In this document: positions 43,995 through 52,499 of the stretch, piece by piece | Layout of the letters: the number at the start of each line of letters is the position of its first letter | Numbering within the stretch: the first letter of the stretch is position 1 | DNA from: an uncultured Eubacterium sp. | GTDB lineage: Bacteria > Bacillota > Clostridia > Lachnospirales > Lachnospiraceae | Direction: 5' to 3' | Assembly: GCA_910580075.1 (NCBI GenBank) | Contig: CAJTVR010000010.1 | Location: 15,724 to 79,723 of the forward strand | Length of the DNA: 64,000 nucleotides | Notes under the pieces: model-generated | Database searches by the model: none | Seen by the model: the letters and a program-made list of their open reading frames with translations, nothing else | What the model was told of the DNA's origin: nothing | Position numbers and translations under genes: made by a program

Positions 43995-44159
43995 ATGAAT
44001 TATTTGGAGGATTTTCAAGGAAGAGCAGATTTAATAAATGCGTATGGTGATAATTCTTTGATGTTGTATGCATTAGAATTACGATTTGAGATATCAGATA
44101 TAGTGTCTGTTGCCAGTGAGGCTTTAACAGATGGTGGTGAGGATAAGAAGTGTGAGTGA
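43995..44159 (+). CDS. Short fragment resembling an AIPR-like or nuclease N-terminal region
   Basis: A 54-residue open frame with a good AGGAG box at 43984-43988. It reads MNYLEDFQGRADLINAYG, then LYALELRFEISD and EALTDGGEDKKCE. The last motif resembles the conserved start of abortive-infection AIPR proteins, which continue much longer, so this is probably a truncated gene. The assignment is from memory of the family and is tentative. Confidence 0.4.
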   Translation: MNYLEDFQGRADLINAYGDNSLMLYALELRFEISDIVSVASEALTDGGEDKKCE

Positions 44160-44343
44160 AAGCTATAAGTGAGGCTATGCAGGAACTTGCAAAAAATGAG
44201 CAAAAGAGGAAATTTAAGAAGAAAGAGAAGCGGTGGTGTTCAGAATGCTGGAAGCAGGTGAGACAGATTTGGAGAAAATTGCAAAAGTGTGGAAACTTTT
44301 GGTGGAGGCAGTGAAGAGATTGGCGAAGCAGCAGCCGATATAG
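44160..44343 (+). pseudogene. Decayed C-terminal part of an Rpn-type (PD-(D/E)XK transposase-like) gene
   Basis: Read in two frames, this stretch gives AISEAMQELAKNEQKRKF and then, after a frameshift near 44225, EAVVFRMLEAGETDLEKIAK and KRLAKQQ, ending at TAG 44341. That tail is typical of Rpn/recombination-promoting nuclease proteins of gut Clostridia. The N-terminal nuclease domain is missing. It supports a view of this region as a graveyard of mobile and defence genes. Confidence 0.55.
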
Positions 44344-44605
44344 GCATTCATGACTAGTAATGATGGTGTAATGAGGCTAAAATGTAGAGATCAGGTATAA
44401 TTTCGTGTTACGGATTTGACTGTAGAGTGGATTTTCTTACGATTATAGATGAAAAATAATCAGTATACGTTATAGTGTAGTTAATAAATACAGTCATAAG
44501 GTGGAGATAAAACATGAAAATACCAGAGTTTTTTGGAAGAGATAATTATTTGCAAAATCCTATTATGCGGTGATTTTTGAAAGATCATAAAATAAATTTG
44601 ATAAT
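44344..44605 (+). pseudogene. A/T-rich decayed region with a broken short reading frame
   Basis: A 19-codon frame with AAGGTGGAG upstream starts at 44514 (MKIPEFFGRDNYLQNPIMR) and stops at TGA 44571. The same frame continues with FLKDHKINLIIDVYSA until the repeat copy begins near 44606. This looks like the start of a gene interrupted by a stop and the repeat. The DNA between 44344 and 44500 shows nothing recognisable. Confidence 0.45.
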
Positions 44606-44942
44606 AGACGTATATTCTGCGCGGATGCTGGGCGGAGAAACTTTTTTCTTTTATTGCTCTGTTTGCGAACAGTAAGAAACTCTAATTTTTCTGCGTCCAG
44701 GCAGTGCAGCGGACGAAACGGCATCTGATGCCCTGATGCTATGGAATGTTTACTGTGTTGGCACTGGCAGGTGCTTTTTGGGGCTTCCAGGTACTTTACG
44801 TTTTCAAGACATGTTCCGAAAAAGTCTGGGAGTCATATTTCAATATGTTCCGAAGCCAGGGAGCCAGACGTATATTCTGTCACAGCTGCTCTCTCCGGCG
44901 TCCGGGCAGCCAATACTTTCCGGCTGGCAAATTATAAAGGAA
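44606..44942 (+). repeat. Dispersed mosaic repeat, copy B (direct orientation to copy A)
   Basis: It shares with copy A the GGCGGAGAAAC start, the TTGGCACTGGCAGGTGC hairpin, and the end TTTCCGGCTGGCAAATTATA plus AAGGAA. Between them are about two units of the minisatellite seen at 47.9 kb (ATGTTCCGAAGCCAGGGAGC). The motif AGACGTATATTCTG occurs at both ends of the inner block (44606 and 44867). It lies directly upstream of the response regulator gene. Confidence 0.88.
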
Positions 44943-44972
44943 ATGTTAAATTTAGTTTGTGAGGGGATTAAT

Positions 44973-45662
44973 GTGCAGAAAATATTAGTAGTTGAAGATG
45001 ACTTAACTTTGAGTGTAGGACTATGCTTTGAACTGGATACAGGCGGCTATATGACAGTGCCGGCTTATAACTGCCAGAAAGCGCGGTGCCTTTTACATAG
45101 CAGCCGGTATGATCTGGTTATTCTGGATGTCAGTCTTCCGGATGGAAGCGGATTTGATCTCTGTCTGGAAATAAAAGCCAGCCTGGCAGATTTGCCGGTT
45201 ATTTTTCTGACTGCCAATGACTTAGACGAGGATGTGTTAAACGGATTTGACCTTGGAGCAGATGATTATATAACGAAACCGTTCAATATACAGATTTTAA
45301 AACGGCGGGTGGAAGCTGTGCTGCGAAGAGGGACTGCAGCTGCAAAAGATACGGATGACTGTTATGATGACGGGTTTCTGCGGCTGGATTTTCGTGCACT
45401 GCTGGCAGTCCGAAGCGGGGAAAAACTGGCGATTACCCCGAATGAATATAAGATGCTTCGCCTTTTAACTGCAAATGCGGGCCGGATTGTGACGCGCCAG
45501 CTGCTTCTGGAAAAGCTGTGGGACTGCGACGGCAGCTTCATTGACGACCATACACTTACGGTAGCTGTGAACCGGCTGCGGTCAAAAATCGAGGATGAAG
45601 GGCATTCTTATATTCAGACGGTAAGGGGAATGGGATATATCTGGACGGGTGCGCAGCTATGA
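44973..45662 (+). CDS. OmpR-family response regulator
   Basis: The 229-residue regulator has a receiver domain (phospho-Asp52 in ILDVSLPDGSG, Lys in ITKPF) and a C-terminal winged helix (about 130-225; RIVTRQLLLEKLWDCDG, then TVAVNRLRSKIE). The GTG at 44973, after GAGGGG, gives the usual VQKILVVEDD start. The frame is open far upstream, but that part is only translated repeat. The stop overlaps the kinase start (ATGA). The gene set (regulator, kinase, ABC ATPase, FtsX-type permease) resembles bacitracin/lantibiotic-sensing modules. Confidence 0.93.
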   Translation: MQKILVVEDDLTLSVGLCFELDTGGYMTVPAYNCQKARCLLHSSRYDLVILDVSLPDGSGFDLCLEIKASLADLPVIFLTANDLDEDVLNGFDLGADDYITKPFNIQILKRRVEAVLRRGTAAAKDTDDCYDDGFLRLDFRALLAVRSGEKLAITPNEYKMLRLLTANAGRIVTRQLLLEKLWDCDGSFIDDHTLTVAVNRLRSKIEDEGHSYIQTVRGMGYIWTGAQL

Positions 45663-46687
45663 GAGAAATAAAATTAAATCTAAAATGGATGAAGCCGCAG
45701 CCTGTATTGTCACTGACTGCCGTTGTTATTCTTTTTATGGGAATACTGTGGGATGAGCTTCCTGCGATGGGAATCAGGACAGCACTGATGGTATCTGGCA
45801 TTCTGATTCTTTTTTGTGTGTCTTTGTGGAGTCTTGGCCAGAGGCGGCAGCAGGCAGGTTTTGCAAACGAGATCTGTGAGATGGCGGATGCCCTTATGGA
45901 AGGCCGGACTCCTGGAAATTACCGTCCTTACGAAGATTCGCAGGTATCCAAAGTACAGGGAAAACTTCTGCAGTATTATGACCGGATGCTTGAGGGGCGC
46001 AGACAGAGCGACCAGGACAGGCAGACGATACAGGAATTAGTCAGTGATATTTCGCATCAGGTAAAAACGCCGGTTGCGAATCTGCTGATGTTTGCGGATA
46101 TTTTACAAAAACATGAGCTGGCGGATGAGAAACGGGCCGAATTTTTAAGCATGATGAGGGTTCAGATTGATAAATTAGATTTCCTGATGCAGTCTCTGGT
46201 TAAAATGTCCCGCCTGGAAACAGGGACTTTTGTCCTGCATATGGAACAGGGAAGTTTATACAACACTATTGCCCAGGCAGTGAACGGAATCTGGGCAAAA
46301 GCAGCAGACAAAAATATCCAGATTGAGGCAGAATGTGACAGCAGCCTGTGTGTGAAGCATGATGCAAAATGGACGGCAGAGGCACTTGAAAATATACTGG
46401 ATAATGCGGTAAAATATACGCCGGAGGGCGGAAATATTCAGATCCTTGTGCGTCCATGGCAGTTTTATACACGGATTGATATCAAAGATACCGGAATCGG
46501 AATTGCCAAAGAACATTATCATGACGTGTTTAAGCGCTTTTACCGTGCACAGGAAGCAGCCGCTTTCCAGGGAGTCGGATTGGGGCTGTATTTAGCCCGC
46601 GGCATTATTACCAGACAGAACGGATATATCAGTGTAAATTCAGAAATTGGTAAAGGCACGGTCTTTTCGGTATATCTGTTAAGCTGA
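45659..46687 (+). CDS. Sensor histidine kinase (two-TM)
   Basis: The 342-residue kinase has two close membrane segments (about 14-32 and 41-60) with almost no extracellular loop, as in intramembrane-sensing kinases that rely on their ABC transporter. HisKA has SDISHQVKTPVAN (His133). The ATPase domain has the N box ENILDNAVKYTPEGG and GVGLGLYLARGI. It overlaps the regulator gene by four bases and is followed by an ABC ATPase gene. Sensing of an antimicrobial peptide is a context inference. Confidence 0.92.
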   Translation: MREIKLNLKWMKPQPVLSLTAVVILFMGILWDELPAMGIRTALMVSGILILFCVSLWSLGQRRQQAGFANEICEMADALMEGRTPGNYRPYEDSQVSKVQGKLLQYYDRMLEGRRQSDQDRQTIQELVSDISHQVKTPVANLLMFADILQKHELADEKRAEFLSMMRVQIDKLDFLMQSLVKMSRLETGTFVLHMEQGSLYNTIAQAVNGIWAKAADKNIQIEAECDSSLCVKHDAKWTAEALENILDNAVKYTPEGGNIQILVRPWQFYTRIDIKDTGIGIAKEHYHDVFKRFYRAQEAAAFQGVGLGLYLARGIITRQNGYISVNSEIGKGTVFSVYLLS

Positions 46688-46701
46688 GAAAGGGTTGTAC
46701 G

Positions 46702-47367
46702 TTGGATATTGTATCGATACATCATTTGAAAAAATATTTTGGATCAGGCATCCGTCAGGTCAGGGCAATCGATGATATCAGCCTTACGATAGAAAAATAT
46801 AAATTCACCGCGATTGTCGGAGCATCCGGCTCTGGAAAGACGACGCTGTTAAATGTCATAGGCGGCCTGTATGAACCGACGGAAGGGACTGTCATTGTCG
46901 ACGGTACAGACCTGTCAAAGCTGAATGAAGACCAGAGGACTGTTTTCAGGCGCAGAAAGGCAGGGTTTGTATTTCAGGACTACAATCTGATTCCGGAACT
47001 GACAATTCGTGAAAATATCTTATTTCCTCTTGCGATGGATGATTCCCGGCCGGATGAAAAGTTTTTTAAAGAAATTGTTACTGCTCTGGGACTTAAGGAC
47101 CAGTTAGATAAATTCCCTTATATGCTCTCCGGGGGAGGCCAGCAGTGCAGCGCGATTGCGAGAGCCTTAATTACAAAGCCTTCGATTATACTGGCCGATG
47201 AGCCGACCGGAAGCTTTGATGCAAAGACAAGCCAGAATATGGCAGGACTATTAAAAATGACGGCGGAAACATTTCACCAGACACTCATTATGATTACACA
47301 CAATCTGGAACTATCCCAGCTTGCAGACCATGTGATCTGTCTGCGGGACGGCCGTATTGTCAAATGA
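46702..47367 (+). CDS. ABC transporter ATP-binding protein with altered signature motif
   Basis: The 221-residue ATPase of the MacB/BceA type has Walker A GASGSGKTT and Walker B ILADEPTGS intact. Its signature reads LSGGGQQCSAIARAL instead of LSGGQQQRVAIARAL as in its paralogue at 51.3 kb. The D-loop region GSFDA also differs from GNLDS. These changes at usually invariant places suggest reduced activity or decay. The start is TTG behind AAAGGG. A terminator follows at once, so the permease gene, usually next in such operons, is separated by a repeat complex. Confidence 0.88.
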   Translation: MDIVSIHHLKKYFGSGIRQVRAIDDISLTIEKYKFTAIVGASGSGKTTLLNVIGGLYEPTEGTVIVDGTDLSKLNEDQRTVFRRRKAGFVFQDYNLIPELTIRENILFPLAMDDSRPDEKFFKEIVTALGLKDQLDKFPYMLSGGGQQCSAIARALITKPSIILADEPTGSFDAKTSQNMAGLLKMTAETFHQTLIMITHNLELSQLADHVICLRDGRIVK

Positions 47368-47396
47368 ACGCTCCGGGTTTTCGGAGTGTTTTTTTG
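47368..47396 (+). terminator. Rho-independent terminator after the first ABC ATPase
   Basis: ACGCTCCG (47368-47375) pairs with CGGAGTGT (47382-47389) followed by seven T. Confidence 0.9.
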
Positions 47397-47521
47397 TGCA
47401 AAAACGTAATGGTACAAAAATGTAACACGGATGTACCTTTTTTGTGACACTGGAGTGTTATGCTGGAGGCAGATAGAGAGTGCCTGGGAATTCTGAGCTG
47501 CTGTATGGGAGGGGGAGGGGA

Positions 47522-47822
47522 TAGATTACCCGGACGCCGGGCGGAGAAACTTTTTCCTTTTTCTGTTCCGCCTTCGAACCGTAAGAAACTCTAAATTTTC
47601 TGCGTCCAGGCAGTGACAGCGGACGGACCGCACCTGATGCCCTGACGCTGTGGAGTGCTTACTGTATTGGCACTGGCAGGTGCCTTTTGGGCTTCCAGGC
47701 ACTTTCATGCGGAAGGCAGAGAGCCCCAAATCCTGGGTGTCGGGCAGAAAATTAAGAGTTTCTAACAGTTCTGCGGAGTCACAGAAAAAGGAAAAAGTTT
47801 TTCCGCCCGGCTGGTACTGGAA
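47522..47822 (+). repeat. Dispersed mosaic repeat, copy C (left inverted arm of a repeat complex)
   Basis: It starts at TTACCCGGACGCCGGGCGGA and includes CTTACTGTATTGGCACTGGC, GGCAGAGAGCCCCAAATCCT and the AGTTTCTAACAGTTCT module. The segment 47640-47790 is nearly the reverse complement of 48280-48420, so copies C and D face each other. The 125 bp between the terminator and this copy hold G-rich sequence without genes. Confidence 0.88.
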
Positions 47823-47859
47823 GAAATTTACGTGTCTGCCAGAGAGGCGAATTCCAGCC

Positions 47860-48235
47860 ATATTTTGAAGTGAGAGAGGTGTATACCAGCCATATACCAA
47901 AGCCAGGGAGGCAGCCATGTCCTGCAACCAGGGAGGCGCATACCAAGCCGTGTTTCAAAGTCAGGGAGCTTTTATCCGGTAAGTTCCGAATCGAGGGAGG
48001 CGCATACCAGCCGTGTTCCGCAACCGGGGAGGCGCATACCAGCCGTGTTTCAAAGTCAGGGAGTAGTTATCGAATGAGTTCCGAATCGAGGGAGGTGCAT
48101 ACCAGCTGTGTTCCGAATCGAGGGAGGCGCATACCAGCCGTGTTCTGCAGCCAGGGAGCATATACCGGCCATGTTTCAAAGTCAGAGAGCCGTTTTTCAA
48201 TATGTTTCGAAGCCAGGGAGCCAGATGTGTATTCT
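47860..48235 (+). repeat. Minisatellite-like array of ~30-33 bp units
   Basis: About ten to twelve imperfect contiguous units built on GGGAGGCGCATACCAGCC plus GTGTTCCGAATCGA or GTTTCAAAGTCA variants. The longest frame through it (135 codons) merely translates the repeats and lacks a ribosome site. There are no unique spacers, so it is not CRISPR. It lies between the oppositely oriented copies C and D. Confidence 0.85.
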
Positions 48236-48556
48236 GCCACAGCCAGCCGGAGAGAGCAGCGGTTCCTTGTGATGTGACTCCGGAGAAAAGCTGGAAGTTC
48301 TTAGTATTCTGCCCGACACCCAGGATTTGGGGCTCTCTGCCTTTTGCATAAAAGAACCTGGAAGCCCCAAAAGGCACCTGCCAGTGCCAATACCGTAAGC
48401 ATTCCACAGCGTCAGGGCATCAGGTGCCGGTCCGTCCGCTGCCACTGCCTGGAAGCAGAATACTTAGAACTTCCTGCTTTTTGCAGGCGGAACATCACAA
48501 GGAACCGCTGCTCTCTCCGGCGTCCAGGCAGTCAATACCTTACGGCCGGCTATTTT
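48236..48556 (-). repeat. Dispersed mosaic repeat, copy D (mostly inverted)
   Basis: From about 48240 to 48470 the sequence is the reverse complement of the copy C modules (TGGGGCTCTCTGCCTTTTGC, CCAAAAGGCACCTGCCAGTG). From about 48490 to 48550 it returns to direct orientation with CTGCTCTCTCCGGCGTCCAG as at the right end of copies A and B. It ends about 40 bp before the permease gene. Confidence 0.85.
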
Positions 48557-48592
48557 TCAAACACTCTCTAGAATTTCAGGAGGAAATATTTT

Positions 48593-51181
48593 ATGGAAGA
48601 TATGTTAAAAACGCTTGCCAGGCGCAGTTTTGCCGCCAGCAGGGTGCGAAATGTTATTGCAGTACTGGCCATTGCGCTGACCGCTTTATTGTTTACATCT
48701 GTAACAACAATTATAACAGGTTCCACACAGTCTATGACGCTTGCGATGCAGATGCAGAAGGGAAGCAGGTCAGACGGCGATTTCCGGAATATGACCGCAG
48801 AACAGTATGAAACTGTAAAAAAGGCTGATTTTATAAAAACAGCCGGGCTGCGCATGCCAGTGGCATTTTTATCAAATACAAAGCATCATACGGTCGAATT
48901 TGATGTGCTGGATGAAACACAGGCTGAACTGACATTCTGTATGCCGGATCATGGGAGTGTGCCGGCGGCGGAAAACGAGGTTGTAACTTCTGACCTGGCG
49001 CTGCGGGATCTGGGTGTGGAGCCGGAAATCGGAGCGGAAGTGGTTATTGAGTTTGCAGCTCATGGAAAAACGTACCGGCTGCCTGTGACAGTATCTGGCT
49101 GGTTTGCCTCTTCCAGTGACCAGCTGAGCATGATGTGGGCCGGGACCGCCTTTCGGGATGCAAATCCTGAGATTTTTCAGTATACATACGGGCAGGACAG
49201 AGAGATGGCCGGAACTTACTGGTCTGATATTCTGGCTGAAAGTTCCGCGGGATTAGAAGAGAAAATGAAGGATCTGGCGGTCCGTGCAGGCGGCGACCCG
49301 CAGGATATAAATGCTAACAATTTTCTTCCGGCTGTAGTTAACACGACGACACATCAAAAGCCGGAATATGGTCTGCTTGCCATGGCTGCAGTATTTGTGC
49401 TGCTGTTTATTTTCTGCGGATATCTGCTGATTTACAATGTGTTTGATATTGCAGTCATGCAGGATATCCGCCGCTTCGGACTCTACCGTACGATTGGCAT
49501 GAGTGCAGGACAGGTGAGAAAACTGGTCAGCCGTCAGGCCGTCTGGCTTTCCTGTGCCGGCATTCCTCTGGGGCTGGCAGCAGGATTCTGTGTCGGAAGA
49601 GCTTCGCTGCCTTTTATTATGAGTACAATCGCAGACGGGTATAAAAATATGCCGGCGCAAGTGTCTCCTTCACCAGCCATCTTTCTGGCTGCGGCTCTGC
49701 TTGCTGCATTTACCGTGTTCTTAAGTACCCGCAGGCCTGTCCGTATGGCAGCAGGCATCCCGCCGGTGGAAGCATTCCGCTATGTGGAGCGCAGTGTGGG
49801 AAAGCGCACAAGAAGCAGTGCAGACAGTGCCCATATTTACCGGCTTGCCTGGTTTAACCTGGGACGCAGCCGCCGGCGCAGCGCCTTTATCATGGTGTCT
49901 TTAATGCTGTGCATTGTACTGCTAAACAGCGTGGGAACGGTATCGGCGAGCCTGGATATAGAAAAGCAGGTATCATTTATGATCAGGACTGATTTTGCTG
50001 TTACAAATGCAGTCAGCTCAAACCTGACGAAAGGATTTGTATTCCGAAAGGATGCACTGAGTGATCAGGCAGTAAAAGATATCATGGCACAGCCGGGCAT
50101 TATACAGGGCGCGCCTGTCTATAAAAATACAGCCGAGGATACAAATGTAACTTATGATTTTGAACATCCACTGACTGGTGAAACTTTTAAAAAGCAGGAC
50201 AGCGGGCTTTATTTCGGATTTGATGAAAATTATATGTCATTCGGCCTTGGGGAGGATAAGCGTCCGGTCTGTAATGTCTATGGCATGGAGGAAAGCGCCA
50301 TAGCCAGAATGGATTTGCGGGAAGGAGAGTTAGATGCGCATGCTCTTTTCGGGAAAATGTTAAAAGGCGAAGGTGTGCTTGTCGGCGTAGAAGCAGACCG
50401 CGTGAATATGCAGTTTATAGAAGCTCTGGACTTTACAGATGTCGGGCAGGTGATTACGGTCTATAAAAACGGCAGGCCTGTTAAGAAACTTCCGGTACTG
50501 GCAAAAGCTGCTATGAATGGCGACGACCAGGAAATCGGGTTTACGTGTAACGGACCGCTGGAAGTCGGCGGCGACGGATTGTCCCTTTTTATGCCGGCTG
50601 CCATATTCGAAGAACTGTATGACGAACCTGCCGTATATAAATATGCTTTTAATGTGGAAAAAGACCGCCGGGAAGAAATGACCAGTTTTTTGGAAAACTA
50701 TACTGCCAATATAGATACCAGTGTCAGCTATCTGACATCCCAGTCAGCGAGAGAGAATGCACTGCGCACCCGCACAATGCTCCGGTTTGTGGGCGGTCTG
50801 GCCGGCCTGATTCTGGGCTTTGCAGGCGTACTGAACCTTGTAAATACAATGATTACGACAATTATAACCCGCCGGCATGAATTTGCAGCCATGTTAAGCA
50901 TCGGCATGTCAGGACGCCAGCTGACGGAAATGGTAGTATTTGAGAGTGTTTATTATACGCTCGGTGCCTGCATGCTGGGCCTGGTGATGGCGGCGCTGTC
51001 CGGCATAACGCTGATCCGCAGCATCTTAAGCTCGATGTGGCAGTATACCTTTCATTTTACACTGCTTCCGGCATTTGCTGTAAGTGCGGTGCTGCTGGCT
51101 GTTTCTGTGATTGTTCCGGTTTTAGCGCTCCGGATATTTAACAGGGGCAGCATAACGCAGCAGCTGCGGGTAGCAGAATAA
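48593..51181 (+). CDS. ABC transporter permease, FtsX/MacB type
   Basis: The 862-residue permease has TM1 about 20-42, a large extracellular domain to about 260, TM segments around 265-290, 320-345 and 362-380, then TM5 about 428-450, a second extracellular domain to about 725, and the last three TM segments at about 733-757, 780-806 and 825-850. This is the 4+4 FtsX arrangement of peptide-exporting or detoxifying ABC systems. An AGGAGGAAAT box precedes the ATG. It lies behind the repeat complex rather than directly after the two-component genes. The ATPase gene follows. Confidence 0.9.
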   Translation: MEDMLKTLARRSFAASRVRNVIAVLAIALTALLFTSVTTIITGSTQSMTLAMQMQKGSRSDGDFRNMTAEQYETVKKADFIKTAGLRMPVAFLSNTKHHTVEFDVLDETQAELTFCMPDHGSVPAAENEVVTSDLALRDLGVEPEIGAEVVIEFAAHGKTYRLPVTVSGWFASSSDQLSMMWAGTAFRDANPEIFQYTYGQDREMAGTYWSDILAESSAGLEEKMKDLAVRAGGDPQDINANNFLPAVVNTTTHQKPEYGLLAMAAVFVLLFIFCGYLLIYNVFDIAVMQDIRRFGLYRTIGMSAGQVRKLVSRQAVWLSCAGIPLGLAAGFCVGRASLPFIMSTIADGYKNMPAQVSPSPAIFLAAALLAAFTVFLSTRRPVRMAAGIPPVEAFRYVERSVGKRTRSSADSAHIYRLAWFNLGRSRRRSAFIMVSLMLCIVLLNSVGTVSASLDIEKQVSFMIRTDFAVTNAVSSNLTKGFVFRKDALSDQAVKDIMAQPGIIQGAPVYKNTAEDTNVTYDFEHPLTGETFKKQDSGLYFGFDENYMSFGLGEDKRPVCNVYGMEESAIARMDLREGELDAHALFGKMLKGEGVLVGVEADRVNMQFIEALDFTDVGQVITVYKNGRPVKKLPVLAKAAMNGDDQEIGFTCNGPLEVGGDGLSLFMPAAIFEELYDEPAVYKYAFNVEKDRREEMTSFLENYTANIDTSVSYLTSQSARENALRTRTMLRFVGGLAGLILGFAGVLNLVNTMITTIITRRHEFAAMLSIGMSGRQLTEMVVFESVYYTLGACMLGLVMAALSGITLIRSILSSMWQYTFHFTLLPAFAVSAVLLAVSVIVPVLALRIFNRGSITQQLRVAE

Positions 51182-51318
51182 GGGGTGAAATGGATGATGT
51201 TATGGGCGCTATTCCATGATGCAGAGTGCGGTTTTAGGAGGCGGAATGGAATTTATGATATAGGACAATACAGAATAAATCAGCAAATTTTGCAGCAGAG
51301 CAGGAGGATATGATTGTC

Positions 51319-51987
51319 ATGGAAAGTATTTTAATAGTATCTGGCCTTAGAAAATATTATGGCAGAGGCGATACGGCGGTAAAAGCACTGAACGGCATTG
51401 ACCTGGAAATAGAGCGGGACAGATTCACTGCCATTATCGGCACTTCCGGCAGCGGAAAATCTACGCTGCTTCATATGCTGGGCGGTCTGGACACACCGGA
51501 TGAAGGAAGTATTTTGATAAACGGTACAGAACTGGCAAAATTAAACAGTGAAGAGGCAGCTGTCTTTCGCCGCAGACAGATTGGTTTTATTTTTCAGAAT
51601 TATAATCTGATTCCGGTTCTTACTGTATGGGAAAATATTGTATTTCCGATTTCCATGGACGGACAAAAACCAGATAAACAGTTTATTATGCAGGCAGTCA
51701 GACTGTTAGGGCTGGAACATAAGCTGGACAGCCTGCCGAATAATCTCTCCGGCGGACAGCAGCAGCGTGTGGCTATTGCACGTGCACTGGCGGCAAAACC
51801 GTCCATCATCCTAGCAGATGAGCCGACTGGCAATCTGGATTCAAAAACAAGCCAGGATGTCATAGGACTGTTAAAAATGACAGGAAAAGAATTTCATCAG
51901 ACGATAGTCATGATTACACACAATCTGGAAATTGCACAGATGGCAGACCGTATTGTGCGGATTGAGGACGGACGTATTGCTGTGTAA
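51319..51987 (+). CDS. ABC transporter ATP-binding protein (MacB/BceA type)
   Basis: The 222-residue ATPase has Walker A GTSGSGKSTLLHMLGG, the canonical signature LSGGQQQRVAIARAL, and Walker B ILADEPTGNLDS. It most likely drives the permease encoded just upstream. AGGAGG ends at 51307, too close to the ATG at 51310 and a little far from the ATG at 51319; MESILIVSGLRKYYG fits the family better. It is a close paralogue of the ATPase at 46.7 kb but has no degenerate motif. Confidence 0.92.
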   Translation: MESILIVSGLRKYYGRGDTAVKALNGIDLEIERDRFTAIIGTSGSGKSTLLHMLGGLDTPDEGSILINGTELAKLNSEEAAVFRRRQIGFIFQNYNLIPVLTVWENIVFPISMDGQKPDKQFIMQAVRLLGLEHKLDSLPNNLSGGQQQRVAIARALAAKPSIILADEPTGNLDSKTSQDVIGLLKMTGKEFHQTIVMITHNLEIAQMADRIVRIEDGRIAV

Positions 51988-52144
51988 CAAAATCCTGTTA
52001 CAGTTTAGCCCGGGTGTTTTCTAAGGGATATGACTGCGCAATTTTGCAGGTTCATTCCAGGAAGCAGCCAGATTCATATTGACATCACAGGGTAACAGTG
52101 ATATAGTCAGTTTAACAGTTTAAAAAGAGGTAAGGCAAAACTGA
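51988..52144 (+). other. Intergenic region before lysine riboswitch
   Basis: 157 bp without gene or clear promoter. A TTGACATCACAGGG stretch at about 52079 could be a -35 element for the riboswitch transcript, but no matching -10 box at usual spacing was convincing. Confidence 0.35.
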
Positions 52145-52300
52145 ATAAATGGATAGAGGTTGCGTGATTCAAAAGTAGCATACCGGATGTGACAGGCACA
52201 GAGGATGATATGTGAAAGGGGAAAACGCCGAAAGTGCTGCAGGCCTGGAATGCAGTTCTTGGGCATAGAGCAAACAGCTTTATGACTGTCATCTGAAAGA
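52145..52300 (+). promoter_or_regulatory. Lysine riboswitch (L-box) upstream of dapA
   Basis: The conserved core elements are present in order: GGATAGAGGTTGCG (52151-52164), AAAGTAGCA, GGGGAAAACGCCGAAAG, TTCTTGGGC and GACTGTCATC (52284-52293). The lysine aptamer senses free lysine and lowers expression of downstream genes. Here the downstream gene is dapA, the first step of the DAP/lysine branch, which matches. Confidence 0.9.
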
Positions 52301-52416
52301 AAGAAAAAAGATGGGGCGCTATCAGGTCATAGTCTTCTTACGGAGTCGTATCATCAGTATAAAGTCTGGTAATGGGGATGAACAGACAGATTATGACCAG
52401 TCTGACATTAGGGATT

Positions 52417-52448
52417 GTCAGCCGGCTCATCAGAGCCGGCTTTTCTTA
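52417..52448 (+). terminator. Riboswitch-linked terminator before dapA
   Basis: GCCGGCT (52421-52427) pairs with AGCCGGC (52434-52440) and TTTTCTT follows. It lies between aptamer and dapA and is the likely regulated terminator of the riboswitch. Confidence 0.82.
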
Positions 52449-52499
52449 ACTGTCCAAATTTATCCGGCTTTATGGCCGCAAAACTAGGAGGAATGAATT

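Noticed and set aside
44736..44972. N-terminal extension of the response regulator
   Set aside because: It is encoded by the dispersed repeat; VQKILVVEDD at the GTG with GAGGGG is the proper start.
47860..48235. Possible CRISPR array
   Set aside because: Units are contiguous and imperfect, without unique spacers of constant size, and no cas genes are nearby.
47870..48277. 135-codon open frame rich in repeated Arg/Ser/His motifs
   Set aside because: It only translates the minisatellite units, has no ribosome site, and its repeats explain the open frame.
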